From Anas platyrhynchos (lineage: Eukaryota > Chordata > Aves > Anseriformes > Anatidae): 64,000 nucleotides of DNA. A program made the translations under genes and the position numbers. The stretch spans positions 19,280,001 to 19,344,000 of the forward strand of contig NC_092590.1 of assembly GCF_047663525.1 (NCBI RefSeq), given 5' to 3'. Under the pieces are notes generated by a model. It was not told where the DNA came from. It saw nothing but the letters and a program-made list of their open reading frames with translations, and made no database searches. Positions 11,278-45,938 of this stretch are shown piece by piece (positions within the stretch are counted from its first letter, which is position 1; the number at the start of each line of letters is the position of its first letter).

Positions 11278-14200
11278 GAGGCCTTATTTGGTAGCACGGC
11301 GCCTCCGCGCACCCCGCTCGTGGCCCTCGTCCCCAGCCCTCGCCAGCTCGACCCCGGCTGGGGACAGCCAGGGTGGGAAGTGGGGACACGGAGGGCGGCC
11401 ACGGTGGGACCCTTCCCAGCGCCAACTCCTCGCCCATCACTGCCCCACCGCCGGCACCAAACCAGCGTGGGGATGGCTCCCGGGCACATGGTCAGCCCCA
11501 TGGGCGAGGGTCTGACCCCACGGGCGAGGGTCCGGTGTGGCGGAGGTCCCCCCGCGGCGGCGGGCAGCCAAGCAGCTAATCCACTGGTAGAAAATTAAAG
11601 CGAGCGGGGCTGCGAGGCGGCCGGGGTTGAAGTAGGTGATTAAATGCCTGGTGAATGAGTCACCCGGCTCCTCCTGCCTCTCCCCGCCGTTCCCCTTCCT
11701 GTTAAAGTTTACCGGAGGAGGTTTGCGCAGGGGCAGGGGACCGTGACCGCGCCGGACATCGCGTGGGGCGCTCGGTGCCCTCAGGGGCGGACGAGGATGG
11801 CAGCGCTGCCCTCGCTGCCACCGTGCTCCGGGAGGTGAGCGCTGGCCGTGCACATCGCATGGATGCCTCCGGTCGCTGCTTGCGTGATGAAATCCACCCT
11901 GGGCGTGCGTGCGGTGCCCATTGGGTCCCCTCTGGTGTCCCTCAAAGCATTGGCGGGGTGTTGGGAGAAGCAGGGAGCAGCGGTGGGATGCAGAGGCAGG
12001 GAGAGGTGTGCCGGAGTTGGGTTGGAGCTGGCTTCCCAGGGCGAGGAGCAGCGACCAGGAGAAAACCTTCTGCGGGACACCAACAGCCTGGAGGGGACAA
12101 AGTGGGAGCGTGGTGGTGGCCCCGGTCTGTCCAGGGGCTGTGGGGTGCAGCAGGAGGAGCAGAAGGGCTTCGGGTGGTCCCGCAGCCCCTGTCCCTTCGG
12201 GGAGAGGTGGGGGACATCTGCCACCATGTGCCCGTGGAGCCGGTGTCACTGTACCTGACCTGGATTGCAGGTGGTGGAGGTGGAGAAACGCTGCACCGTG
12301 GAGGTGCTGAACAGATGTTGGTGCAGCGGGATCGGGGCAAAATGCCTCGTCTGTCCTGCTTGGGCTGCAGGAGCCTCCCCACAGCCTCAACAGGGACTCC
12401 AAGTCCCTGTGGCCACCAACAGGTTTCCTGCGAGTCGCCCTGGACCCTTTGGGCAGGGATTTTGCCACCTCCTGCCCCATGCGGCCCCAGGAGTGCCACC
12501 AGGAGCAGAGGATGGAGGCTGAGGCCTCCGGGCTGCCTCCGCCCCGAGGCCCTGCAGGAGCAGCTCCTGCTCCCCGTGAGGGCCGGGCAGCAGCTCCCCA
12601 CGCAGCCTCTCCTTCTGCCCCATGGCTCTGGGGATGCCGCGTCCTCCCTCCCAGCCTGGCCTCCCCCACAGGCCTCCGACCGTGCCCTCGTTTCGGGGCT
12701 GGAAAGCCGAAAAGGCATGTTTTCTTTTTTTTTTCCTTGCTGTATTTTTTTTTTTCCTCTCCATAATCCGCGCTTTTCGCCGTCCTCGGCGAGCGCCGCG
12801 CTGCAATTCTGCGGCTCGAGACTTGGCCGACCCGCGTTTGAACTTTCAAAGAAAACAAGTCATTACCGCGGAGAAGCCGCGTCTTTGTGAGGCCTAATTT
12901 CGGAGTTTTTCTATTTTTTTTTTTTTTTTTTCCGGGGGCCTTTATCTCTCCTATCTGCTGTGCAGCCATGGGGCTAAATTATCCGGAAAGTCAGGCTCGG
13001 GCGGGTTTGGATTTCAGGAAGGCAGCGAAGTGGCGGCGGGTGCTTTCTCTCGAGGCCGCGCACAAAATGCAGGCGAGGCCTTGGGACGGATGGACGGACG
13101 GACGGACACCCCTCCCTCACTGCGTGTCCCGGAACAAGGGCACGTCACGCTCGCTGAAAGCCCTTGACCCTTGCAGGAAGCGTTTTTCCCCTTCCCTGCA
13201 AGCACGGCCCCGGTCACTCGGGGCTCAGCGTGGGCTGGAGGCCTCCGGAGGCCTCCTCTCGGGCGGCGTCCGCAGCCTCGGGGGTGGCTGAGGCTCTGCT
13301 CTTGCAGGTGAGGACCCTCTTCGTCAGCGGCCTGCCCCTGGACATCAAGCCCCGGGAGCTCTACCTGCTCTTCAGGCCCTTCAAGGTACCGCGGGACACG
13401 GGGCGGCGAGGGGCGGCCGGTGCGAGGCCGGTGCGACGGGCGCTTTTCTCTTCTCTCGCAGGGCTACGAGGGCTCGCTCATAAAGCTCACCTCCAAGCAG
13501 GTAGGAGGCTGCGGGGTGCCCCATGGCTCGGGGAACGGGGAGGGAGGGATCCGTGTAAAAAAAAAAAGGAAGGCTGGGGGCACCCCTCACTCCTTCGCCT
13601 CCTCTCCCCGCAGCCCGTGGGGTTCGTCAGCTTCGACAGCCGCTCAGAGGCCGAGGCTGCCAAGAACGCGCTGAACGTGAGTGCCGGGGGGTGCGTCCCT
13701 TTGGGGGGGCTGCGGGGGCAAGGCCGGCAGCTCCCCGTCCTCGCGGGTCCCCCCGGAGCGCAGCGTGGCCGAGCGGGCCGCCGACTGCCTAATATGGTGC
13801 CGAGCCCGAGGACGCCGCAGGAATGCGAGCTGCGGGGCCGCGCGGCGCTCGCTGCCAAGCGCATGAGGTCACGGCAGCCCCAGCGGCCTGCGGGGATGCT
13901 GGGAATGGTGTTTTTTTCTTTTTTTTTTTTTTTTTTTTTTTTCCCCAAAGGGCTCTTTCCGAGGAGGAGAGGGGGGAGCGTGGGATGCCTGCCCCCTCAG
14001 TGAGCAGCCAGCCCCGATGCCACCGGCACCCGTCCCCGCTGGGGTTTGGGGTCCCGCGGCGCTCGCCCGGTGCCCGCCGACCCCGCTGCCTTCTCCCCTC
14101 CCGCAGGGCATCCGCTTCGACCCCGAGATCCCCCAGACGCTGCGGCTGGAGTTCGCCAAGGCCAACACCAAGATGGCCAAGAGCAAGCTGGTGGGCACCC

Positions 14201-14911
14201 CCAACCCCAGCACACCCCTCCCCAACGCCGTACCTCAGTTCATCGCCAGAGAGCCCTGTAAGTGCGCCACGGCTCGGGGCAGCGCCGGCCCTACCGCTTG
14301 CGCCCGCTCCCCGCCTCCCTGTTGCTTGTGGGGGAGAACGAGGGATTAACTCTCCTTCTTCTTCTCTTGCAGACGAGCTCACAGTGCCTGCACTTTACCC
14401 CAGTAGCCCTGAAGTGTGGGGGCCGTACCCCCTGTACCCGGCGGAGTTAGCGCCCGCTCTACCTCCTCCTGCTTTCACCTACCCCGCTTCGCTGCACGCC
14501 CAGGTAACGCGGCGCGGCCCCGGCACCGCTCACGCTGCCCGGCTCGCGGCACCCCAAAAACACCCCCCGCCGCCCCGCAGCGCCTCGGCACGGGCAGGGC
14601 CCCGAGGGAGGGCGCCGGGGGGGGAGCAGCGCCAGCTGCCGGGAGGAAGAGCGGCGGTAAATATTATTGCAGCCACATACTTCCCTTGTCAAGGCAGCGC
14701 TGACAGGCAGCACCTGCGCTCCTCGCGAGGAGCGAGCGGCCGTGGCGTTGCTCCCGTTAGGCGCGGTGTTTCCTCCCCACGTGGGCTCAGGGCAGGTGGG
14801 GACGCTCCCCACGCCGCCCACTCAGCCCTCGCCCCACGTGCCTTGCAGATGCGCTGGCTCCCTCCCTCCGAGGCTGGTTCTCAGGGCTGGAAGTCCCGTC
14901 AGTTCTGCTGA
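10804..14911 (+). CDS. RBPMS: RNA-binding protein with multiple splicing (Hermes), complete, seven coding exons
   Basis: RBPMS is a single-RRM protein that binds RNA as a dimer and controls splicing and mRNA localisation in smooth muscle, heart and retinal ganglion cells. Coding exons: 10804-10866, 13308-13385, 13462-13500, 13614-13676, 14107-14257, 14373-14503, 14849-14911. The joined frame is 195 aa, against 196 in human. RNP2 (LFVSGLP) is in exon 2 and the RNP1-like [10 protein letters not shown] in exon 4; the C-terminal region ([20 protein letters not shown], then [10 protein letters not shown]) matches RBPMS rather than RBPMS2. The N-terminus is Gly/Pro/Glu-rich and bird-specific. The residue after MAK is Ser, as in RBPMS2, where human RBPMS has Asn. 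The coding span is only 4.1 kb, far smaller than the human gene. Exon 3 codes for only 13 residues. Confidence 0.95.
10928..10983. repeat. Short G-rich tandem repeat at the start of RBPMS intron 1
   Basis: CCCTGGGGGTCC-type units recur about five times. This is low-complexity sequence with G-runs on both strands and no coding meaning. Confidence 0.8.
11131..11192. repeat. 10-base tandem repeat (GGGACATTGG) in RBPMS intron 1
   Basis: Six copies of GGGACAyTGG, with GGGGCACTGG variants, follow each other without gaps. Confidence 0.95.
11245..11276. repeat. Hexanucleotide repeat (GGGACA)n in RBPMS intron 1
   Basis: Five near-perfect GGGACA units. A shorter run of the same hexamer occurs at about 10421-10440, between DCTN6 and RBPMS. 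Confidence 0.95.
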
Positions 14912-15490
14912 ATGCCATGTGAGTGCCACCTCGCTCCTCTCGGGGCATCCCCAACCCGTGCCGGCGAGACCCAGGGAGCCAAATCCGCGCGGCTGGCCCC
15001 AAAAGAAAAGGGGTGCGAACGCGCGCGTGCCCGGGCCCCATCCCTGCCGTGCCATCCCACAGGTCTCAGGTGTGTGATGGCGGCCGACAGTCAGTCTTGT
15101 GGGTATGAACGGAGCCTGCCGCCGCGGCTGCTGGGCGCGCTCTCCACACGACCGCAGTGTGCTGGTAAGGGATGCGGCGCTCGGCTCGGGGGGGCCCTTC
15201 CCGCGCCTCTCGTTTTCATCCGGGGTAGGAGTTTGGCCAGCCTAGGAATGCCTCTCGGCTTTAAATCACCCCCGTAATCTCCCCTCGCTGCCATTCCGGC
15301 TTCCTGCCTTGGATCAACACCGGCCGAATTCCTCCGAAGCGCAGAAACTCGACTTAACTCTGCCCTCCCCAGCGGCCGCCCCTCGCCCCCTAGATAGCAC
15401 CCACAGCCCGGGGCAGAGTCGCCGCTGCCTCTTCGCAGCTTCGCCTCCCGGCCGGCTGCTTTTGTAACCTCTCCGCCTCTCTTGTTGCAG

Positions 15491-16940
15491 GCTTGAAAAA
15501 AGAAAAAGAAAAACAAAAAAAAAAAACCTCGCACAAGTTTGGATTCCTCCAAGACTTTCCCACAGCCTCTATCACACATCTGCTCTCCTAGAAGAAAGCG
15601 AAAAGCATACCTAGTAATAATATTTCCCTCTTTTACACTGTATATTTGTAAGAAAGAGTGTGTTATTTCTGAAAGCATGGTTTGACAGGCAGTGCTGTAG
15701 CGTTTGAAAAGTATTTTCAAACAACCATAGGAAAGCAGACTACGAAAAAGGAAAGCGAGAGAGCAAGTATTTTTGTACCAAACCTTCCGAACAGGACAAT
15801 CTTACACTGGGTTGGACCACGTCTTCTTGTGCTCGACCCCCGACTCGGCGTCCTTCGCAGCGTGCCCCCCGCCGCCAGCTGCACGGCGCAGACGTGACGT
15901 TGCGGCCCGTGTGGGCGCCGAGGCGCGTGGCTCGAGGCGCTGGGGCTCGTGGCGCGTCCCGCCGGGGATCGGCGTGCTCCGGCTGTGTCAGCACGGCCCC
16001 CGTGTGCACTGACAGTATTAGGGTTTTCCTCCCGGCCGTACCAAACACCACCAGGCGGGACAATTGGGAACGTCCGACGGCGTTTTTTTTATCATGGGGC
16101 TGTGTTACTAGCTCGCTGCGCAAAGCTCCGGCACGGTACAGTGCTCGCATCAGGGACGGGCAGAGAGAGCCCACACGTGGAGCAAGGTGAGAATTCGCCT
16201 CCTCCTCCTGCCACGGCTGCTTGAAGTTGTTACGGGCAACGTAAACTGCTGTATGAGACACCGAACCCAGTATGAGACTCCGCTCCCCCAGCTGACTGCA
16301 CGTGCCTGCCGTTGTGCCACGGCGCCGGGCTGCCCCGGGCCTTCAGCGTCCGTGTGTCCGTGCAGGAGCAGAGAGAAGAAGGGAGGCAGCGCGCGGGACG
16401 GCGAGCCAGCCAGCAAAGAGACTGCTTGGCGTGCTGGCCTCTCCTCCTCCTTGCTCCAGCAGGAATTTGGATAAGAAAGAGCAAAGCAAAACAAAACAAG
16501 AACTCCACCAGATTTCGGTTTCTTGCAAAAGGAGGCGCAAGCCCCGTCTCCTCCGACCGCCTGCTCCCGAGCGGGATTCCCAGCCTCTCTTCCTCCTTCC
16601 TCGGGTTTCGTGGGCGGGCTGCAGCACCACGGCTGGGAATTTGGCTGCTGGAGCCGGCCGGGGTGGGGGTGAGATGGGGGGGAAAATGGGAAACTGCTGC
16701 TGGGGCTGTCTGTGAGCGCTGGGGCTGGGACTCGAGAGCCAGGCGGCTCCGTGAGGAACGGCGCCCGCGGTCCCGGGCGAGGGCCGGGTAGCTCCTGCAG
16801 CAAACAGTTTCCTGTACTTTGGTCTGGGGAGAAGAGAGGAAAGGAGCTTCCCACGTTGTCTACTCCGCTTTTGGAAATATGTTTAAAGGTACTTTTCTAT
16901 TGTAATTTTTTAAAAATAAAGCCAGTGATTACGATAAGTT
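15491..16940 (+). other. Probable RBPMS 3'UTR exon
   Basis: A good donor (CCAT|GTGAGT, donor at 14919) lies only eight bases after the RBPMS stop codon. A strong acceptor with a pyrimidine tract (CTCTCTTGTTGCAG, ending at 15490) lies 570 bases later, and an AATAAA follows at 16915-16920. I infer that the terminal coding exon is spliced to this untranslated exon, as happens for human RBPMS isoforms. Unspliced read-through of 14912-15490 as UTR is the alternative. Confidence 0.5.
16915..16920 (+). terminator. RBPMS polyadenylation signal
   Basis: AATAAA in an AT-rich patch (TTTTTAAAAATAAA) is the first canonical signal seen downstream of the RBPMS stop codon. It closes the inferred 3'UTR exon. 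Confidence 0.6.
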
Positions 16941-16944
16941 ACGG

Positions 16945-19900
16945 GCAGAGCGTGGCGTGCTGTGTACCTGGCGGGGAGAGGGGATGAGGCAGCCTGCGGG
17001 CGTCCTGGGGGTGCTCACAGCGACGCTCCTGACTGCCGCCGCGCTTCTGCGGGGCAGCTGCCGGCCGCCTGGCTCGCTTCGACCTCTAGGAAAGCTGCAA
17101 AGCCCCGGCTGGAAGGAGCAGCAGGCTCTGAGAAACGACTCCAAGTTTACAAAGATGTTATCAGTTAGTTTTTAAACCTCCTCGTCTTGGCACCGAGCGC
17201 AGAAGCTAAGCTGCGATTTTCCATGAGCTCAGCCGCAGAAGAGGCAAATGTAGCCTAGAGACGACGGGCCAGATTATTATTTTTTAACATGCGGAGAGTT
17301 TTCTAAAACAGGCCCGTCAGCCCAACCTACAAATTCCTCCTCCTTCCTCTGCTCTGCTCCTGCCCCGACAAACGCTGCCAGCTTCCCAAGCCCCCGCCAG
17401 CAGCCACACTCCTACGACACCGCTCCAGGCACCAGAATCACGGCTAAAGGGCAGGAGCACAGGCTGCGAGCTGCTCGGGGTGCAAGGAGGAGGCACGGTG
17501 TCACTCGAAACACCCGGCTGGCAGGGCAGAGCGGCGGAGTTAAGCCCCTAAGGTCGGCTGCTAATCCTCCCGCGGCTGCTGCGAGTCACAGCTTTTGTTC
17601 CCAGCCACCTCCGGAGGTTTGCTGGCAGGGCCGGGAAGGAGGGGAAGGCAGCGACAGGGCAGGAACACATCACTCGGCCCGACTGCTGTGAGCACCGCGG
17701 TACCTGGCTGACGCCACCATCGGCCAGGAACACAGGTGCTCTCGGGAGCGGGTTCAACACCGCGAGCATCCTGCAGCCAAGGAAGTGACAAAAGCCACCG
17801 CCAGGACTCGCCTCCTGCCGGACGGGGCGACATCCACCCCGCGAGAGGAAGCTGGGAACGCGTCACCTCTTGGCCTGCTCGTTTCCTCCACGCCAAACGT
17901 GCCGGGCGCTGTGCTGGTGGGGCGGGAGCAGCAAGCATCCCCTTTGCCCGCGCTGACCTTTCCCCATGCGGGCCGGGGACACGTTCCTCTCCTGTGGCTG
18001 TCGGGAAGGCCCCGCCGCTGGCGGACACCAGACGGTTGCAAAACATGGCCGGGGAGCCCCGGGACAATGCTGGCAGCCGGTGCCAGGCGAGTCCTGGGGG
18101 CACGAAGAGGCAGAGCTGGAAGCAGCAGAAGCAGCTTGCTTCTCCTTGCTTCTGCTTCTCCCAAGCCCTCCCCTCCCCAGCCCCCACGGCAAGGCTGAGC
18201 CGGGGTGGGGGGACGCGAGCGGCTCCTTCCCGAGGCGGGGATGGGGCCAGCAGGATCCCAAAGTGGAGAGACGCAACCCAGCACCGGGGGCACCGGTAGC
18301 AAAGGGCAGACGGGGCCGGCGCTGGTTGGGAGGGGGGGAAGGAAAAAAACAGGGCTGGGAGAGGAAAGATGAGACAGCACCGGGGTCTGGCCAGGCAGAC
18401 GTCCACAAAGAGGTGTCCCCCCTGGGACGGATGCAGGCGGGGGCACCCCAAATCCCAGAGATCACCTGAACACTGCTGTCTGCCTCACTGCCAGGCATGG
18501 GTTAGGAACCGAGGCAATGGTGGAGGGTAGAAAGCGAAGCGGAGAGATGCCATTAGCAGAGCCCCGAAACGCTGCCTCTGAAACATGGGTAAGTCAACCA
18601 TTAGCAGAGCCTGGACTTCATCTCCGCGGCCTCCATAATTAATAACTAGCTCGGGAGGGAATCGAGAAGACAACGTAACCGATGGAGACAGGAGGAAATC
18701 GCGCAAGTACTTCGGGCCTTGGACGTGAGCCCAGAAGCGCAGGTAGAGCCAAAGAATTAACTTAATGGACGAACGGCCTCCTGCCCTCACCAGCCTTTTC
18801 CCCTGCTCTGCACAGCACCAACCCACGAGGCGGCCGGGGCCCAACACGTGGCTCCCAACCACAGTTTTCAGTCAGGGCTGCTTGCTGCCAACACGCCGCA
18901 CACCACAGCAAGGGATGGGGTCAGCAAGAACCAGGCCCTCCCCAGCGTCCCCACATCGCTCCTGAACAGGGCGGGGGGACACCCAAACTGGTGCAGGTGC
19001 AGCTACACAAGGTGGAAGCTGCCCTCATGCTGGGACACAGCCAGGAAGGCTGTTTTGGGGCTGATCCCTCCCCCAGTGACAGCTATCGGCCGCTCACCTT
19101 GCCCATCTCAACCAGCCCCCGGGCACGCCTTCCCAGACAAAGCAGCCTCCAGGGGTCTCAGAGGCAGAAACGCAGGCAGGAATTCGGGCCTGGTGCATTA
19201 GCAGCGACCGGAAAGCGAGCAAGAAAGCTGGAAATAATGAGATGTCATTGCCGGGGCTGCTTCTAGCCATCCACAGCTCGCCGTCCCCCCTCGTCAGCAG
19301 GTAGCGGGGGCCTGGCTCTCCCTGGTGGCCCGGCAGCGCCTGCCCGTGCTCATCGAAGTGACAGCGCTCGCTGGCTACGGCCGCGTGCCGGGGCTTCACG
19401 GCGCTCCTCAGGGCTCCCCGGCCTCCCTCTGCCCCGCTCGCTAAAAGCCTGGAATGATCACGATGAATTATAGATTAGCTCCGGCACAAACCGCCTCATG
19501 TCAGTTTTCTCAGTCGACCATGCAAAGCCCTGCTGTTTTACAGCCCCTTCCAGAAGGATCAGCGCAATGGAGGAGGAGGAGGAGGAACAGCTCCTCAGCC
19601 ACAGCAACTTTTACAACAGAAGCCAGTACACACCCGTGTTCAGAGCTGTGACACCCCTGGGCTATCTATCTTGAAAAAAAAACACCCAAAGTGCTTTTAC
19701 TTTGGGGTGAGGAGGAGCAGGCACACATCCAGCAAGCACGTCAAACCTGGAGCCTCGCTCGTGCGCACCGACGGGTTCAGCTCACGCCTCTTCTGACCCA
19801 CTTCTGCTCTCAGCTGTGTGCGCAGAGGGTGAAACACCTCCTTCCTTCCCCTCTGCTCCCTCGCAGCCACAGGCTCAGGATGCCACGGTGCGAGCAAAAG

Positions 19901-22450
19901 GACAAGGCAGACAGCAGTGACATACCTCAGAGAGCTCCTGTCACTGCCAGACAGCTCGCTGTCCCCCGGGGCCCTGTCCATATGTCCATCAGCATCACGG
20001 AGGGGAGGCTGAACGCCTCTCTGCGCCTGGCCAACCCGGACAAGGTCAGGCAGCAGCTCGGCCAGCACCCTGCGTGCACAAGTCCTTCAGCAGCAGCGCG
20101 GACACACGCCACCTTCAGCTGCAGCGGGGCTGTCCCATGGGTGTGGGCAGCTCGTGGCCCGCTCAGAAAGTGCCCATGTGGAGCTCACCAGGCCTCTGGG
20201 CCCCCAAAGGGACACGCACGCTGGATGCTGTGTGGCAGGCTCTGTCCTGTGCACGTTGGAGGAGTCCTCACCTGGCAGGGACAAGCAGAGACTGTGCAAA
20301 AACTCATCTCAATGACTTGCCAAGGAGCCTTCCTGCAATGCATGAGGTAACGGGGCCTCTCCCCACTGCCGAGGGCAGCCCAGGTGCCCTCACCTCGCTG
20401 GTCAGCTGCACACGTGGCCAGGGAAGGGAAAGAAAAGCGGAGGAAGAGGCCCCCGTGGTCCTCAAGAGAGAGCGCGACGCCTCTCAGCAGCCCTTCATGC
20501 TGCCAGACTGAGGGAGTAAAGATTTTGCCAAAGAAAGCAAGCTGAGGGCATGATGGTTTTGGCCACCGTGAGAACCATCTCGCCAGGCACAGGATAGCTG
20601 AGAACACCCTGGAGGAAGATAAAGGAAGTTTAAGGTTTTAGCAGCTGTGAACTCTTACATTTAACTTCAGCAAAATAAAAAAAAAATTTGGACGTTGTGC
20701 CATGAAGAGACTGAAGCAGGCTGGAGTGCAACTAAAAGCTTTCAGCAGGCTCCCGTTGATACCATCTGAGATGTTTTTAAGTTTTTTGATTTTCAAGAGG
20801 TCTTGGGGAAGAAAAAAAAAAGAAAGAACAACCGTAAGGCCCACTGGGAGCAGATAGAGAAACAAAACCCAGCTCCTCAAACCCACGCAGAAGAGAGGAG
20901 CTCATTCTTATCTTCTGGGCTTGTTTTCTTCAGATCTGTGTAGCCTCAAAGGGGCCAATGGGGCCAATGAGGGAACCCTTTCAGCTACTTCCAAGCTTTG
21001 TGACTGTACCCTAACAAGCTGCAAAATCTGTCTTGTTTTGCCCTCTCTGCTAGCACAGAGGAGATGACTTCCACCAGCAAGACAAAGCTTTCCAGCCCAG
21101 TCCTTCCTACCGGACATCAGCTGGACCATTTTGTTCCTCTGCACACTGGAGCCTGACAACACCACCACAGCGCGCAGAGCTGGTAGTTAATCTTCCTTTG
21201 CTGCTCTCTTGTTTTTTGACCTAATGTAATTTTCATCTTTGAAAGTAGCCAGACATATTCTTTAGTCTCCTTACTACCTTAATCGCTTCAGCAGAGACAC
21301 TAAACAGATAGGCTGCCTTACGGTCTGCCTTGCAAGCTTCAGGGGTTCGTGCTAGGTGAGATGATGGGGAGGTACCCCAGTAAGACCCCAAAAGGTATGA
21401 CAGGCGATGCAGAGCTCTGAGCTCTGCTTTTGTCCAAGCACCACCACCAAAAAAGGGACTGCTCAAAGCGCAGCAGACGGAAGGGAACCTTTGTCTTTGA
21501 GTGAAATGGCAGAAGAGAACAGTTTTGCAATTGTGCCACGGGTGCTTTATAGCAGGGCTGTAACAGAAAAGTAAAAAGCTCCAAGAGGAATTGCTTGTGC
21601 CGGCCTGGAAGATACAGGAGAGAAAAACAGTTTCAAAGCCAGCGTGACGCTTTTATGTATGTATTTATATACATAAAAATAGAAAAGAAACCTCCTACTG
21701 GTGTTCAGCAGCTCTTTACACGGGACTGACACGTGTAATGCTCGAAGCATTGTCTGTTTCTCAAAAGAGCCCTCTTTAAAACCAGGTGTATTATACAGAG
21801 GGATCAATGCTACACTTACAGAAGTTTATTTCTCCTCCTGCACTTTCCCAAGCAGACGTCACTTGTTTGGTGCTCCAGCAACAAAGCCTTATTCTTCATC
21901 TGCTCCTGGGTCCAGATCGGGCGGCCTCTGCTTCGATCCCTGATAGGTCGGGCAAGAGCAGAGCTCCTGTGCGTGCGGCAGCAATCTGCTGCTGGCGGGC
22001 TCTCAGGCTCACCTAGTTTATCTTTGATCCTAACCCCAGAAGGGCCGAGGAACAGCCCCTCTACTGCGGTGCCGTGAAAACAATATCAGCATTGACTGAC
22101 TCCGGTTCAGTACATCAAAATGAGCTATCAAGAGGACGTAATTTGGCCACATTCCACATTAGGCAGTCTGTATGGCAACGAACATCAGGCAGCCACAGGG
22201 AGCTTTCATTTAAGGTGGTTTTTCCCCTCCCCCAAACAAGAATGATAAAAGATGACAGTGTTAGCCCAGAACAATAAGTCATTGAGAAGATTAAAACACA
22301 GCAAAGAGTCCTTTACCTCCTCGAAAAGGAAAACACAACTGGAGTGAAAGACGAAAGCTCTCTTGTTCTTTAAGGAAGCAACACTGGAAACCAGCATTGT
22401 GAGTTTATTACTTAAAAAAAAAAAAAAAAAAAGTTTCAGTATTACACTGT
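16945..22450. other. Intergenic DNA between RBPMS and GTF2E2 (tail-to-tail)
   Basis: The sequence is GC-rich until about 20500 and more AT-rich afterwards. Several overlapping open frames exceed 200 codons on both strands between 17500 and 18500, as expected of stop-poor GC-rich DNA; none shows a domain, a splice pattern or a recognisable family. A GGA run lies near 19566 and a poly-A run at about 22412-22431. No gene is supported. Confidence 0.5.
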
Positions 22451-22453
22451 CAT

Positions 22454-22459
22454 TTTATT
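22454..22459 (-). terminator. Candidate polyadenylation signal of GTF2E2
   Basis: TTTATT on the plus strand reads AATAAA on the minus strand, 670 bases after the GTF2E2 stop codon. A weaker ATTAAA on the minus strand (22960-22965) would give a short 3'UTR of about 170 bases. The sequence does not decide between them. Confidence 0.4.
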
Positions 22460-23128
22460 TCCCTCCAGTCCACAGCATAGAACTGTGCAACATGGGTGCA
22501 CCCATTACAGTGAAGAGAAATCGCCGAGAGCAATTTCTGGGTAGCATTAGGGAGCAGCCGCTGCGTTGCCGCCCTGCAGCCTGCTCGGAGCTCGGGAGAG
22601 GGATTTTTCCTGAGTCTGAGCCTCAGGTATCAGTTCAGTAAAGCTCAATCCCACAATAGGAAGGAACAGAAAAACCGTAGGTGTATTTGACGGGAAAAGA
22701 AACTAGCTTGCAGTGATTTTAGGAGGAGGTTTCCCTGAAATAGGTACAACAAACACTGTATTCAATTCTACTAGAAAGCCCCTCTTAAGTAATTCCAGGT
22801 AAATACCCATTAAGCAATGTAAAAACAGAGTTAAGCACTGAACAGGAACTCCTGCATTACATGCTGAGCACCATTTATCACTCCATGCCAACAGGCAACT
22901 TGTGAGAACCTCTCATTTAAAGACACATTTCCCATTAGCTAATTAAATTAAACTCTAAATTTAATAGTTCGTACTTGCTCTTAAACTGACCTGTTCCATC
23001 TTGGCAGTTGCTGGGATGGGGAAACACATCACATTACTATATACAGTCAGTCTTTCTGCGAGCAGACACTGAGCCTGAGTGGCAAAAAGCCTGTATAAAA
23101 ATGCTTGTTTGCTCCAGAACTCAGCTGG

Positions 23129-45938
<22,810 letters not shown>

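Noticed and set aside
10529..11440. Open frames of up to 303 codons on the minus strand over RBPMS exon 1
   Set aside because: They are by-products of GC-rich, stop-poor low-complexity DNA, overlap the certain RBPMS first exon, and are dominated by Pro/Gly/Ser runs from the tandem repeats.
11437..12969. A 510-codon open frame on the minus strand inside RBPMS intron 1
   Set aside because: It includes translated poly-A tracts as Lys runs, shows no domain, and competes with other long frames on both strands. It is typical of GC-rich intron sequence.
17561..18498. Overlapping long open frames on both strands downstream of RBPMS
   Set aside because: Five or more frames are open at once, none has a recognisable family or codon signature, and there is no promoter or splice pattern to support a gene.
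19094..19399. A minus-strand frame containing CHFDEHGQALPGHQGEPGPR, which looks protein-like
   Set aside because: No family is recognised, no splice sites join it to other exons, and the composition fits local GC-rich sequence.
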